A stretch of 64,000 nt of DNA from Paenibacillus oralis (lineage in GTDB: Bacteria > Bacillota > Bacilli > Paenibacillales > Paenibacillaceae): assembly GCF_003863965.1 (NCBI RefSeq), contig NZ_RRCN01000001.1:5042304-5106303 (forward strand), read 5' to 3'. The position numbers and the translations under genes are program-made. Shown in pieces: positions 43,272-51,854 of this stretch (positions are counted from its first letter, which is position 1; the number at the start of each line of letters is the position of its first letter). The notes beneath the pieces were generated by a model that was not told the DNA's origin, ran no database searches, and was given only the letters and a program-made list of their open reading frames with translations.

Positions 43272-45986
43272 TTGGCACGCAAACGGAAGAAAAAAAAGGC
43301 TGCCTTCGGCAGCATGCTCAAATATGAAATCTACGGAATCATCCTGATCACTCTATCGATTATTGCCTTGTCCGGGGAAGCCGCGGTAGGAAGAACATTA
43401 TCGAAAATGGCCGCGCTGATCCTCGGCAAGTTTTATTTTGTGATCCCTTTGATCGGCATCTACATCGGACTGGCCGTGATGATCAACCGGAAATGGCCGT
43501 CCCGGTGGAATGCGCGAAAAAGCGGACTTTTGCTCGCGGTGCTGGCCTTATCGCTGATGAGCACGATTTCGGCGATGCAGCACAAGCTTGTTCCGGCGGT
43601 CTCTTTATCCGCGGGCAATATTTTGGGACAAATCCACCGCGATTTGCAGGGAGCGCTGTTTCAGCCGGCGTCGGGCGATGCGGGATTCAGCCTCCTTGGG
43701 ATGGACATCAGCGGCGGTTATATCGGCGGACTGGAGTTCGTCCTACTGTATTCTTTGTTCGGCATGGCCGGGGCGAAGCTGATTGTGATCGTGCTGCTGG
43801 CGATCAGCTTCATGCTGGTAACGGGACTGTCGTACGTCGACCTGTTTCGCCTGCTCCGCTCGAAAATGGGAGGCTTTAGCGAGCGCTTCGGCAGAAAAAT
43901 GCGGCTGCTCCGCCCGGTACCGGTGCGCGGTAAAGGGAAACGGACCGAGCCGAAAGCTCCCGCCGTTACGGAATATGACGCGGCGTATGATGACGGCGAG
44001 ATCGAGGAGGAACTGCCCGAGCCTGCTGCAAAGCCGCGAAAAAAGCCGGTGTTCTTTCAACTGCTTGGGTTTAAGGAACGCTCCGGGGAGCCGGCCGCAG
44101 AGGTGCCGGAACAATCCGGCCCGGACGAGGAAGCGGACGGTTCCAGCGAATCCACGGTAGCGGGCATTAACTGGAACGAACTGGATTACACCGGCCGTGG
44201 AGCAAACGGCGGCCCAGGAGTCGGCCCCGATGGCAGCGGCGAGCCCGCGGCGGATACCGGACCGATCATCCGCGATTTCTTCGATCATATCCAGCGGGAA
44301 GGGCTGGATGATCGTGAGGAGGAGGACGAGCCCGCGGATCCATTATATTCGGCCTCGGATGAGACGAATACTGACAACGGGGCGCAGGGCGAATCCGGGT
44401 TTGCGGATGACCCGCATGACGCGGCGGACGAAGATGCGGAAATGCTGCCGGGCAGCGGATCGCCGGACGGGGAAAGCAGCGACGGCGCCGCGGCGGGAGA
44501 GCCGAATAACGGCTCCGAAACGGCGGCTGAAGTTCCGGCGGCCCCGCCGAAACCGGCTCCGAAACCGTACAAGCTTCCGCCATTCCGGCTGCTCGCCAAG
44601 CCTGCGGGCTCCGGCAAATCCGGCGATCAGGCCGACTATATGCAGACGGCCCGGAAGCTGGAGGCCACGCTGGAGAGCTTTGGCGTAAGGGCAAGGGTGC
44701 TTGAAGTCGTTCGCGGCCCGGCGGTAACCCGTTACGAAATTCAGCCGGATATCGGGGTCAAAGTCAGCCGGATCGTCAATTTGACGGATGATATCGCTCT
44801 GGCTTTGGCCGCCAAAGACATCCGCATGGAGGCGCCGATTCCGGGCAAATCCGCGATCGGCATCGAGGTGCCGAACAACGAGGTTTCGCTTGTGACGATG
44901 CGCGAAGTGATGGAGACGCCGACGTTTATGGAAGCCGAATCCAAGCTGTCGATCGCTTTTGGCCGCGACATTTCCGGGCAGACGATCGTTGGCAACCTGG
45001 CGAAAATGCCCCATTTGCTCGTGGCGGGGGCGACGGGTTCGGGGAAATCCGTATGCATCAACGGCATCATCACAAGCATTTTGTTCAAAGCGAAACCGGA
45101 TGAAGTTAAGTTTATGATGGTCGACCCGAAAATGGTCGAGCTCAACGTATACAACGGGATTCCGCATCTGCTCACGCCCGTTGTGACCGATCCGCGAAGA
45201 GCCTCCCTGGCGCTGAAAAAGATCGTCGTCGAAATGGAGAAACGGTACGAGCTGTTCTCCAAATCGGGCGCTCGCAACGTGGAAGGTTATAACCAGATGA
45301 TGAAGGACAACCCGGAGGCGATCCTCCCGTATATCGTCGTCATCGTGGACGAGCTTGCCGACCTGATGATGGTCGCCGCCAGCGATGTCGAGGACGCGAT
45401 TGCCCGCCTTGCGCAAATGGCCCGGGCCGCCGGCATCCATCTGATCATCGCCACGCAGCGGCCGTCGGTCGACGTCATCACCGGGGTAATCAAAGCGAAC
45501 ATTCCGTCGCGCATCGCCTTTGGCGTTTCGTCCCAGGTCGACTCGCGGACGATTCTCGACATGGCCGGCGCGGAGAAGCTGCTCGGCCGCGGGGACATGC
45601 TTTTTATGCCGATGGGGGCCTCGAAGCCGACCCGGGTGCAGGGGGCGTTTATGAGCGATCAGGAAGTGGAGACGATCGTCAATTACGCTCGGGCCCAGGG
45701 GCAGGCGGAATATGACGAGAGCCTTGTTCCGGAAGTGGATGATGAAGTCCAAGAACCGGAGGAAGAATTGGACGAGCTTTACGATCAGGCTGTGCAGATC
45801 GTACTTGAGGCGAAGCAGGCCTCGGTATCGCTGCTCCAGCGCCGCATGCGCGTCGGATATACCCGGGCGGCGCGGTTGATCGACTCCATGGAGGCCCGGG
45901 GGATCGTCGGTCCGTACGAAGGGAGCAAGCCGCGTGAGGTGCTCATGTCCATAGAACAATACAAAATGGGAAGAATGTCTTCATGA
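43272..45986 (+). CDS. spoIIIE: DNA translocase FtsK/SpoIIIE
   Basis: SpoIIIE pumps the chromosome across the division or sporulation septum. The 904-residue protein has four membrane helices in residues 15-185, an acidic Gly/Pro/Ser-rich linker from about 220 to 440, the FtsK alpha/beta motor with Walker A GATGSGKSVC near 586 and Walker B-like IVVIVDELADLMMV, and a C-terminal winged-helix gamma domain (ASVSLLQRRMRVGYTRAARL) that reads orienting DNA motifs. The linker makes it longer than the 787-residue B. subtilis protein. Start TTG 43272 follows GGGGGTG. Confidence 0.97.
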   Translation: MARKRKKKKAAFGSMLKYEIYGIILITLSIIALSGEAAVGRTLSKMAALILGKFYFVIPLIGIYIGLAVMINRKWPSRWNARKSGLLLAVLALSLMSTISAMQHKLVPAVSLSAGNILGQIHRDLQGALFQPASGDAGFSLLGMDISGGYIGGLEFVLLYSLFGMAGAKLIVIVLLAISFMLVTGLSYVDLFRLLRSKMGGFSERFGRKMRLLRPVPVRGKGKRTEPKAPAVTEYDAAYDDGEIEEELPEPAAKPRKKPVFFQLLGFKERSGEPAAEVPEQSGPDEEADGSSESTVAGINWNELDYTGRGANGGPGVGPDGSGEPAADTGPIIRDFFDHIQREGLDDREEEDEPADPLYSASDETNTDNGAQGESGFADDPHDAADEDAEMLPGSGSPDGESSDGAAAGEPNNGSETAAEVPAAPPKPAPKPYKLPPFRLLAKPAGSGKSGDQADYMQTARKLEATLESFGVRARVLEVVRGPAVTRYEIQPDIGVKVSRIVNLTDDIALALAAKDIRMEAPIPGKSAIGIEVPNNEVSLVTMREVMETPTFMEAESKLSIAFGRDISGQTIVGNLAKMPHLLVAGATGSGKSVCINGIITSILFKAKPDEVKFMMVDPKMVELNVYNGIPHLLTPVVTDPRRASLALKKIVVEMEKRYELFSKSGARNVEGYNQMMKDNPEAILPYIVVIVDELADLMMVAASDVEDAIARLAQMARAAGIHLIIATQRPSVDVITGVIKANIPSRIAFGVSSQVDSRTILDMAGAEKLLGRGDMLFMPMGASKPTRVQGAFMSDQEVETIVNYARAQGQAEYDESLVPEVDDEVQEPEEELDELYDQAVQIVLEAKQASVSLLQRRMRVGYTRAARLIDSMEARGIVGPYEGSKPREVLMSIEQYKMGRMSS

Positions 45987-46020
45987 CCTTCGCGGTCAGG
46001 GATGTTCTTCCCTTTTTTTT
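45968..46020 (+). terminator. Terminator of spoIIIE
   Basis: GGGAAGAATGTC pairs imperfectly with GATGTTCTTCCC, with an inner TGACC/GGTCA stem, then eight T. The stem starts within the last codons of spoIIIE. Confidence 0.85.
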
Positions 46021-46059
46021 CGGCTATTGCCCGGCGGGCATGCCTTGAAACTTTGGGGT

Positions 46060-46089
46060 GCATAGGAAGGGAGCTTGCTTGTCATACTA
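46060..46089 (+). promoter_or_regulatory. Sigma-G-type forespore promoter of sleB
   Basis: GCATA at 46060-46064 matches the sigma-G -35 (GNATR) and CATACTA at 46083-46089 matches its -10 (CATNNTA), with an 18-base spacer. It lies 48 bases before the sleB start, and sleB in B. subtilis is forespore-expressed, so the match is meaningful. Confidence 0.75.
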
Positions 46090-46137
46090 AAGTTACCCAT
46101 CCTTGTTAATCCAATAAAGAAAGGTAGAGCTAAACGT

Positions 46138-47007
46138 ATGAATAAAACTAAGATATGGTTTGCCGCCGGTTTAGTGCTGCTTTTGTTCGGAATCGGTTAC
46201 GGTGCAAACGTGCTTTGGCATTCGATTGACGTCGAACAGAAGGAGGCTCCGAACAAAGCCAAGGCTGTGTTCAGCGAACAGGTCATCGATTACGGGGCTT
46301 TCGGCAAAGACGTATACGAATTGCAGGGCCGGCTTGCTTTTCTCGGTTTTTACCACGGGAAGCTGGACAGCAATTTCGGTCCTAAAACCCGTGATGCGCT
46401 GAAATGGTTCCAATCGGAGTTTGGGATGAAGGTGGACGGTTTGGCCGGGCCAAAAACCAAGCTTAAGTTATACAATGCCACCACAAATTGGAAGCCGGGT
46501 ATGGAATACGTCAACGCGGGCAAGGGGAATCAGCAGACGAATACCGGAAATACCGGAGCTGCCGGAAATAAGGGAAATAAGGGAAATAAGCAAAATACCG
46601 AAAAAGCGAAAACCGAGTCGGGGAATCTGGCCCCTTCGAATGGCATGGGCTTAAGCGAAAACGATCTGCGCATTATGGCCAACGCCGTTTACGGCGAGTC
46701 ACGGGGTGAGCCGTTCGAAGGCCAGGTGGCGGTTGCCGCGGTCATTTTGAACCGGGTCAAATCGCCGAGCTTCCCGAATACCGTTTCCGGCGTCATTTTT
46801 CAGCCGGGCGCTTTTACCGCCGTGGCCGACGGGCAAATCTGGCTGGAGCCGAACGAGACGGCCCGCAAAGCCGTGCAGCAAGCGTTAAACGGCTGGGATC
46901 CGACCGGCGGTTGCATTTACTATTTCAACCCGAATACGGCAACCTCCAAATGGATTTGGTCCCGCCCGCAAGTAAAGACGATCGGGGAACATATCTTTTG
47001 CATGTAA
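46138..47007 (+). CDS. sleB: Spore cortex-lytic enzyme SleB
   Basis: SleB is a lytic transglycosylase that degrades spore cortex peptidoglycan during germination. I use ATG 46138 after AAAGGTAG; the upstream in-frame start at 46075 lies inside the promoter. The 289 residues give a membrane/signal helix (residues 5-25), a peptidoglycan-binding domain (VYELQGRLAFLGFYHGKLDS), an Asn/Lys/Gly linker, and the hydrolase domain IMANAVYGESRGEPFEGQVA with the catalytic Glu, ending GCIYYFNPNTATSKWIWSRP. ypeB, its usual partner, is not adjacent. Confidence 0.9.
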   Translation: MNKTKIWFAAGLVLLLFGIGYGANVLWHSIDVEQKEAPNKAKAVFSEQVIDYGAFGKDVYELQGRLAFLGFYHGKLDSNFGPKTRDALKWFQSEFGMKVDGLAGPKTKLKLYNATTNWKPGMEYVNAGKGNQQTNTGNTGAAGNKGNKGNKQNTEKAKTESGNLAPSNGMGLSENDLRIMANAVYGESRGEPFEGQVAVAAVILNRVKSPSFPNTVSGVIFQPGAFTAVADGQIWLEPNETARKAVQQALNGWDPTGGCIYYFNPNTATSKWIWSRPQVKTIGEHIFCM

Positions 47008-47131
47008 ATATTTTTGAAGTGAAGGAGCAGCCACAGGTGTCAGGTTGCTTCTTTCCTTTGGATTGGTATAGAATGGAACGCAGGAAATGAACGCGCTATT
47101 CAAAAAGTCTACTCGCAAAGGAGTTTTGGTT

Positions 47132-48412
47132 TTGAACAAAACGGTATTTGAGCGCGGCAGCGTGGGTCAAATCCGGATTCACGTGCTGCCTACAACCCGA
47201 TTCAAAACGTTTGCCGTTTCTCTTTACGCGGGTTTGCCGCTGAATGAGCAAACGGTCACGACAACGGCGTTGACCCCTTTTGTTCTGCGGCGGGGCACTG
47301 CGTCTTATCCCGAAACGACGTTGTTCCGGGAACAGCTTGAGCATCTGTACGGCGCCGGCTTCGGTTTTGATGTCTATAAACGGGGCAATTACCAAATTGT
47401 CCAGTTCCGGATGGATACGATCAACGATTCTTTCGTGCAAAGCAGCGACTCGCTGCTCGGTCAAACGTTCGCTTTTCTCGGCGAAGTCATTACGAAACCG
47501 GCCACGGAGAACGGAGTCTTCCGTTCGTCTTACGTGGCCTCGGAACGCGAATCCGTGCGCAAAAAGCTGGAGGGGATCATCAACGATAAAATCCGTTATG
47601 CGGCCGAGCGCTGCATGGAGGAGATGTTTAAGGACGATCCGTACCGGCTGCACCCGCTGGGGGAACGCAGCGAACTCGACGGCATTACCCCGCAGTCGCT
47701 GTTCGACGCTTATCAAAGCTGGCTGCAGCAGGCGAATCTGGACCTGTACGTGGTGGGTGATACGTCGCTTGCCGAAGTTAAGGAACTGGTCGCTAAGCAG
47801 TTCAGCTTAAACCGGTCGGCTTCCCCGGAATACAAGCCGGAGCAGGTCGAAATGAAGTCGGCGGAGGTCCGCAACGTCAAAGAGGCGCTTGACGTCAACC
47901 AGGGCAAGTTGAATCTCGGCTTGCGAACACCGATTACGTACGGGGACGACCGCTATGCGGCCGCTTTAGTGTATAACGGCATATTGGGCAGTTACCCGCA
48001 TTCAAAGCTGTTTATGAATGTGCGGGAAAAAGCCAGTCTGGCTTATTACGCCGCTTCCCGGTTCGACGGCCACAAAGGGATCGTGGCGATTCAATCGGGA
48101 ATCGAGATCGAAAATTACGGCAAGGCGCTGGAGATTATCGAGGCCCAGTTGGCCGGCTTGCGGTCGGGGGACATTAGTGAGCTGGAGCTGTCGCAGACCA
48201 AAGCGATGATCCGCAACAGCCTGCTGGAGATGCAGGACTCGGCCTTCGAAATGATCGCCTATGATTTCAACCGGGTGCTGTCCGGCAAGGACCGCCCGGC
48301 CGCAGAGCTGCTCAGCCAGGTGGAGCGGGTAACCCCTGGGGACGTCGTGCAGGCGGCGGAAACGGTGCAGCTCGATACGATTTACTTTTTGACAGGTAAA
48401 AAGGAGGTTTAG
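47132..48412 (+). CDS. ymfF: M16-family peptidase-like protein without zinc motif (YmfF)
   Basis: A 426-residue M16-fold protein. Start TTG 47132 follows AAAGGAG; the frame from 47087 includes that site. Where active M16 enzymes have HxxEH, this one reads TTTALTPFVLRRGTAS, so the zinc ligands are missing and it is predicted to be the non-catalytic partner of the adjacent ymfH product, like subunit pairs in mitochondrial processing peptidase. The C-terminal substrate Arg/Tyr motif is present as NVREKASLAYYAAS. The two genes are 4 bp apart. Confidence 0.9.
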   Translation: MNKTVFERGSVGQIRIHVLPTTRFKTFAVSLYAGLPLNEQTVTTTALTPFVLRRGTASYPETTLFREQLEHLYGAGFGFDVYKRGNYQIVQFRMDTINDSFVQSSDSLLGQTFAFLGEVITKPATENGVFRSSYVASERESVRKKLEGIINDKIRYAAERCMEEMFKDDPYRLHPLGERSELDGITPQSLFDAYQSWLQQANLDLYVVGDTSLAEVKELVAKQFSLNRSASPEYKPEQVEMKSAEVRNVKEALDVNQGKLNLGLRTPITYGDDRYAAALVYNGILGSYPHSKLFMNVREKASLAYYAASRFDGHKGIVAIQSGIEIENYGKALEIIEAQLAGLRSGDISELELSQTKAMIRNSLLEMQDSAFEMIAYDFNRVLSGKDRPAAELLSQVERVTPGDVVQAAETVQLDTIYFLTGKKEV

Positions 48413-48416
48413 CCGC

Positions 48417-49697
48417 TTGGAAACGCTTCGTTACGATGCTTTGCAGGAAACGTTATACCGCGAAACGATGGATAACGGACTACAGGTGTATGTCCTGCCG
48501 AAACCGGGTTTTCAAAAGACGTATGCCACGTTTGCTACGAAATACGGTTCGATCGACAACCATTTCCGGGTCGAAGGGCAGGAGGAGATTTCCGTTCCAG
48601 ACGGAATCGCCCATTTTTTGGAGCATAAAATGTTCGAGGAGCCGGAGGGCGACATCTTTGCCACGTTTGCTACCCATGGGGCATCGGCCAACGCTTTTAC
48701 CAGCTTTGATCAGACCGTGTACCTGTTCTCGGCAACGGAAAACATCGCGCTTAATCTGGAAACATTGATCAATTTCGTGCAGCATCCGTATTTCACCGAC
48801 CAGAACGTCGAGAAAGAAAAAGGCATCATCGGCCAGGAAATCGGCATGTACCGCGACAATCCGGATTGGCGGGTTTATTTCGGCTTGATCGAAGCGATGT
48901 ACAAAGTGCACCCCGTTCACATCGACATCGCCGGTACGGTCGAATCGATCGGCACGATTACGAAGGAGACATTGTACACGTGTTACAACGCCTTTTACCA
49001 CCCCAGCAATATGCTGCTGTTCGTCGTGGGCGGTGTGGATGCGGAAGAGGTGTTTACGCTTGTTCGCAGCAATCAGGCGAAGAAGCAGTACGACAAGCAG
49101 GGCTCGATCGAACGGTTGTTTGACCCCGAGCCCCGCGAGGTTCACGAGAAGCGCCGGGAATCGCGGCTGGCGGTATCGTTGCCGAAATGCCTGTTCGGAT
49201 TCAAGGAGACGGAGCTTGGCTTGACCGGTGAAGCGCTACTGCGCCGGGACTTGACGACAAAGCTGGCGCTCGATCTGCTGCTCGGGCCCAGCACGAAGCT
49301 GTATCAGAAGCTGTACGACATGGATTTGATTTCCGACAGTTTCGGGCATGAGTACAATAGCAATCCGAATTACGCGTTTTCGGCGATCGGCGGGGATACG
49401 CGCGATCCGGACCGCATGCTGGCGGTGATCAAGGAGGAAGCAGAAAGCTTGCTGGCCTCGGGTTTCCGCGAGGAGGATTTTGAACGGGCGCGGAAGAAAA
49501 AAATCGGTGGATACCTGCGCATGCTTAACTCCCCGGAAAATATCGCCCACGAGTTTACGCGCTACCGTTTCCGGGGCAGCGACCTGTTTGCGGTGCTGCC
49601 GATGTACGAATCGCTGACGCTTGATGAAGTGAACGCCCGGCTGCGCGAGCACTTGAACTGGGATCAGATGGCCGTGTCGGTCGTGGTGAGCCCGTAA
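48417..49697 (+). CDS. ymfH: M16-family zinc metallopeptidase YmfH
   Basis: The catalytic half of the pair with YmfF. The 426-residue protein carries the inverted zinc motif AHFLEHKMFEEPEGD and the third ligand region EKGIIGQEIGMYRDNP. Start TTG 48417 follows AAAAGGAGG. The neighbours suggest a heterodimeric processing peptidase; the natural substrate is unknown (related pairs act on peptides such as bacteriocin or signalling precursors). The stop is one base before the ymfI ATG. Confidence 0.92.
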   Translation: METLRYDALQETLYRETMDNGLQVYVLPKPGFQKTYATFATKYGSIDNHFRVEGQEEISVPDGIAHFLEHKMFEEPEGDIFATFATHGASANAFTSFDQTVYLFSATENIALNLETLINFVQHPYFTDQNVEKEKGIIGQEIGMYRDNPDWRVYFGLIEAMYKVHPVHIDIAGTVESIGTITKETLYTCYNAFYHPSNMLLFVVGGVDAEEVFTLVRSNQAKKQYDKQGSIERLFDPEPREVHEKRRESRLAVSLPKCLFGFKETELGLTGEALLRRDLTTKLALDLLLGPSTKLYQKLYDMDLISDSFGHEYNSNPNYAFSAIGGDTRDPDRMLAVIKEEAESLLASGFREEDFERARKKKIGGYLRMLNSPENIAHEFTRYRFRGSDLFAVLPMYESLTLDEVNARLREHLNWDQMAVSVVVSP

Positions 49698-49698
49698 C

Positions 49699-50466
49699 AT
49701 GAACGAAGAGCATGGGATTGGAAAAAACATCGCGGACATGACCGTACTCATTACCGGGGCAAGCCGGGGGATCGGCGCGGATACGGCGCTGCGGTTTGCG
49801 GCGGTGGGCATGAACGTGGTTATTCACTATATGAACTCGCTTGAAGCGGCGAACGAGGTGGCCCGCAGATGCCTGGAGGTTGGCGGCAAAGCTTATACGG
49901 TGGCTGCCGATCTGCGCAGCAAAGAGCAGATTTTGCGCATGAAGGAACGGCTGGATCATTACGGGCTTCATCCGGACATTCTCGTGAACAATGCGGGGAT
50001 ATCCCATTACGGACTGCTTTCGGACGTGAGCGAAACGGAATGGGATGATGTCATGGACGTCAATTTGAAAAGCGTCTTTTTGTGCAGCCAGTTGTTTATG
50101 CCGTATATGATCCAGCAGCGCTTCGGGCGGATTATCAACGTCTCCTCCGTATGGGGGATTTCCGGGGGCTCCTGCGAGACGGTTTATTCCGCCGCCAAAG
50201 GCGGGGTCAACGCTTTTACGAAGGCGCTGGCCAAGGAGCTTGCCCCTTCCGGGGTGACGGTAAACGCGGTGGCCCCGGGAGCCGTCCGAACCGATATGAT
50301 GGAACGCTTCGACGAGGGGGAACTGAAGCAGCTGGAGGAAGAAATTCCCGCCGGGCGGCTCGCCTCGCCGCAGGAAATTTCTTCGCTCATTTATTTTCTC
50401 GCATTGCCGGAATCGGGCTACATCACCGGTCAAATCATCAGCCCCAACGGGGGCTGGATTACCTGA
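49699..50466 (+). CDS. ymfI: EF-P 5-aminopentanone reductase YmfI (SDR family)
   Basis: In B. subtilis YmfI reduces the 5-aminopentanone group on a lysine of elongation factor P, a modification needed for swarming. The 255-residue short-chain dehydrogenase has the cofactor motif VLITGASRGIGADTALRF, NNAGISHYGLL, and the catalytic Ser and Tyr-x3-Lys in VSSVWGISG and TVYSAAKGGVN. The synteny (ymfH-ymfI-ymfJ) supports this over a generic FabG, though substrate specificity cannot be read from sequence. Confidence 0.87.
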   Translation: MNEEHGIGKNIADMTVLITGASRGIGADTALRFAAVGMNVVIHYMNSLEAANEVARRCLEVGGKAYTVAADLRSKEQILRMKERLDHYGLHPDILVNNAGISHYGLLSDVSETEWDDVMDVNLKSVFLCSQLFMPYMIQQRFGRIINVSSVWGISGGSCETVYSAAKGGVNAFTKALAKELAPSGVTVNAVAPGAVRTDMMERFDEGELKQLEEEIPAGRLASPQEISSLIYFLALPESGYITGQIISPNGGWIT

Positions 50467-50586
50467 ATATTTCCGGTCATGCCCCGAGCGGCTTACGTTT
50501 TGCCGGCCATGAGCGCATAAAACCCGGGCAAACTTCACATATTACGACTGTTGATTTTAAATCGCCAAGCGAAGGAGGATTTAAGG

Positions 50587-50841
50587 ATGTCAACAGTACT
50601 CAAAAATTTTGATACATGGAAGAAGTTTTTGGGTGACCGTGTGGAGCATGCGGAAAAAGCGGGGTTCAGCGAAGAGGCGATCACCAACCTGGCTTATGAA
50701 ATCGGCGGGTTTCTCGATGACAAGGTCGATCCGCAGAACGAATCCAACCGGGTACTCAAAGAAATTTGGGATGTAGGCAGCGAAGATGAGCGTAAAACGA
50801 TCGCTCGTCTGATGGTGAAGCTGGCGAAGAAAAACTCATAG
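50587..50841 (+). CDS. ymfJ: DUF3243 protein YmfJ
   Basis: An 84-residue soluble helical protein of the DUF3243 family, function unknown. It reads STVLKNFDTWKKFLGDRVEH and ends DERKTIARLMVKLAKKNS. I use ATG 50587 after GAAGGAGGA; the frame from 50551 includes the site. Conserved between ymfI and ymfK in Bacillales. A perfect hairpin terminator follows immediately. Confidence 0.88.
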   Translation: MSTVLKNFDTWKKFLGDRVEHAEKAGFSEEAITNLAYEIGGFLDDKVDPQNESNRVLKEIWDVGSEDERKTIARLMVKLAKKNS

Positions 50842-50847
50842 TTTTTG

Positions 50848-50880
50848 CTGAAAAGCTCCCGTGTTATGGGAGCTTTTCAG
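50848..50880 (+). terminator. Terminator after ymfJ
   Basis: CTGAAAAGCTCCC pairs perfectly over 13 bp with GGGAGCTTTTCAG around a 7-base loop, 6 bp after the ymfJ stop. The inverted structure is symmetric and would also work on the other strand. Confidence 0.85.
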
Positions 50881-51047
50881 CCATTTTCCGCCAGTGGCTT
50901 GCCTTTCATTTTCATTTTATATATCATAAAACACATATGATTGTTGTCGGGCTAAGGAAAGGGTCCCAAACTTTTTGTAGCCGCAAGCAGGATTCAAGAT
51001 TGATTTTGTCGAATGATGGGTGAGTAGGATAGAGAAGGTGTCTTCGG

Positions 51048-51815
51048 ATGGAACGAAAACAATGGTATTTGGAGTACAAAATACATAAAAACCGCCCGGG
51101 ACTTTTGGGGGATATCGCCTCGATGCTGGGGATGCTGGAAATCAACATTTTGACGATCAACGGCGTTGAAGGCAAAACCAGGGGGTTGCTGCTGGAAAGC
51201 GATGATGATGGAAAAATCGACCAGGTCAGCAAAATGCTCAGCAAGGTGGACAGCATCACCGTTACGGCGCTGCGTTGTCCGCGGCTGGTCGATCTGCTGG
51301 CCGTAAGGCATGGAAGATACATCGACCGCGATTCCGACGATAAGAAGACATTTCGCTTTACGCGCGACGAACTCGGGATTTTGGTGGACTTTCTCGGGGA
51401 AATTTTCAAGCGGGAAGGCCATCAGGTGATCGGACTTCGGGGGATGCCGCGCGTCGGTAAGACGGAATCGATTATCGCCGGCAGCGTATGCTCGATGAAG
51501 CGGTGGACGTTTGTGTCCTCCACGCTGCTGCGCCAAACGGTACGCAGCCAACTGTCGGAGGATGAAATGAACCCGCACAATGTTTTTATCATCGACGGTA
51601 TTATTAGTACGCTGCGTTCGAACGAGAAACATCATCAACTGCTCCAGGAACTGATGTCCATGCCTTCCACGAAGGTGATCGAGCATCCGGATGTTTTCGT
51701 CAAAGAATCCGAATACAGTTATGACAATTTTGATATTATTATCGAATTGCGTAACAATCCGGAGGAACAAATCGTATATGATACGTTTACGACGATTTAC
51801 ACGGACGATGTGTAA
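51048..51815 (+). CDS. ymfK: DUF3388 protein YmfK with ACT-like domain and P-loop-like motif
   Basis: A 255-residue protein of unknown function, syntenic with B. subtilis ymfK. The N-terminal 75 residues look like an ACT domain (YLEYKIHKNRPGLLGDIASM), a fold that usually binds small ligands. From about residue 135, GLRGMPRVGKTESIIAGS has the form of a Walker A loop and is followed by VFIIDGIIS, a possible Walker B. It may be a ligand-sensing NTPase. ATG 51048 has only a weak ribosome binding site (AGAAGGTG). Confidence 0.82.
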   Translation: MERKQWYLEYKIHKNRPGLLGDIASMLGMLEINILTINGVEGKTRGLLLESDDDGKIDQVSKMLSKVDSITVTALRCPRLVDLLAVRHGRYIDRDSDDKKTFRFTRDELGILVDFLGEIFKREGHQVIGLRGMPRVGKTESIIAGSVCSMKRWTFVSSTLLRQTVRSQLSEDEMNPHNVFIIDGIISTLRSNEKHHQLLQELMSMPSTKVIEHPDVFVKESEYSYDNFDIIIELRNNPEEQIVYDTFTTIYTDDV

Positions 51816-51854
51816 TTCGCTAAGCATAATCAATAAAAACAGGAGGTGATGGTC

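Noticed and set aside
46075..46137. N-terminal extension of SleB from 46075
   Set aside because: This stretch contains the sigma-G -10 and the leader; the AAAGGTAG site and the membrane helix fit ATG 46138.
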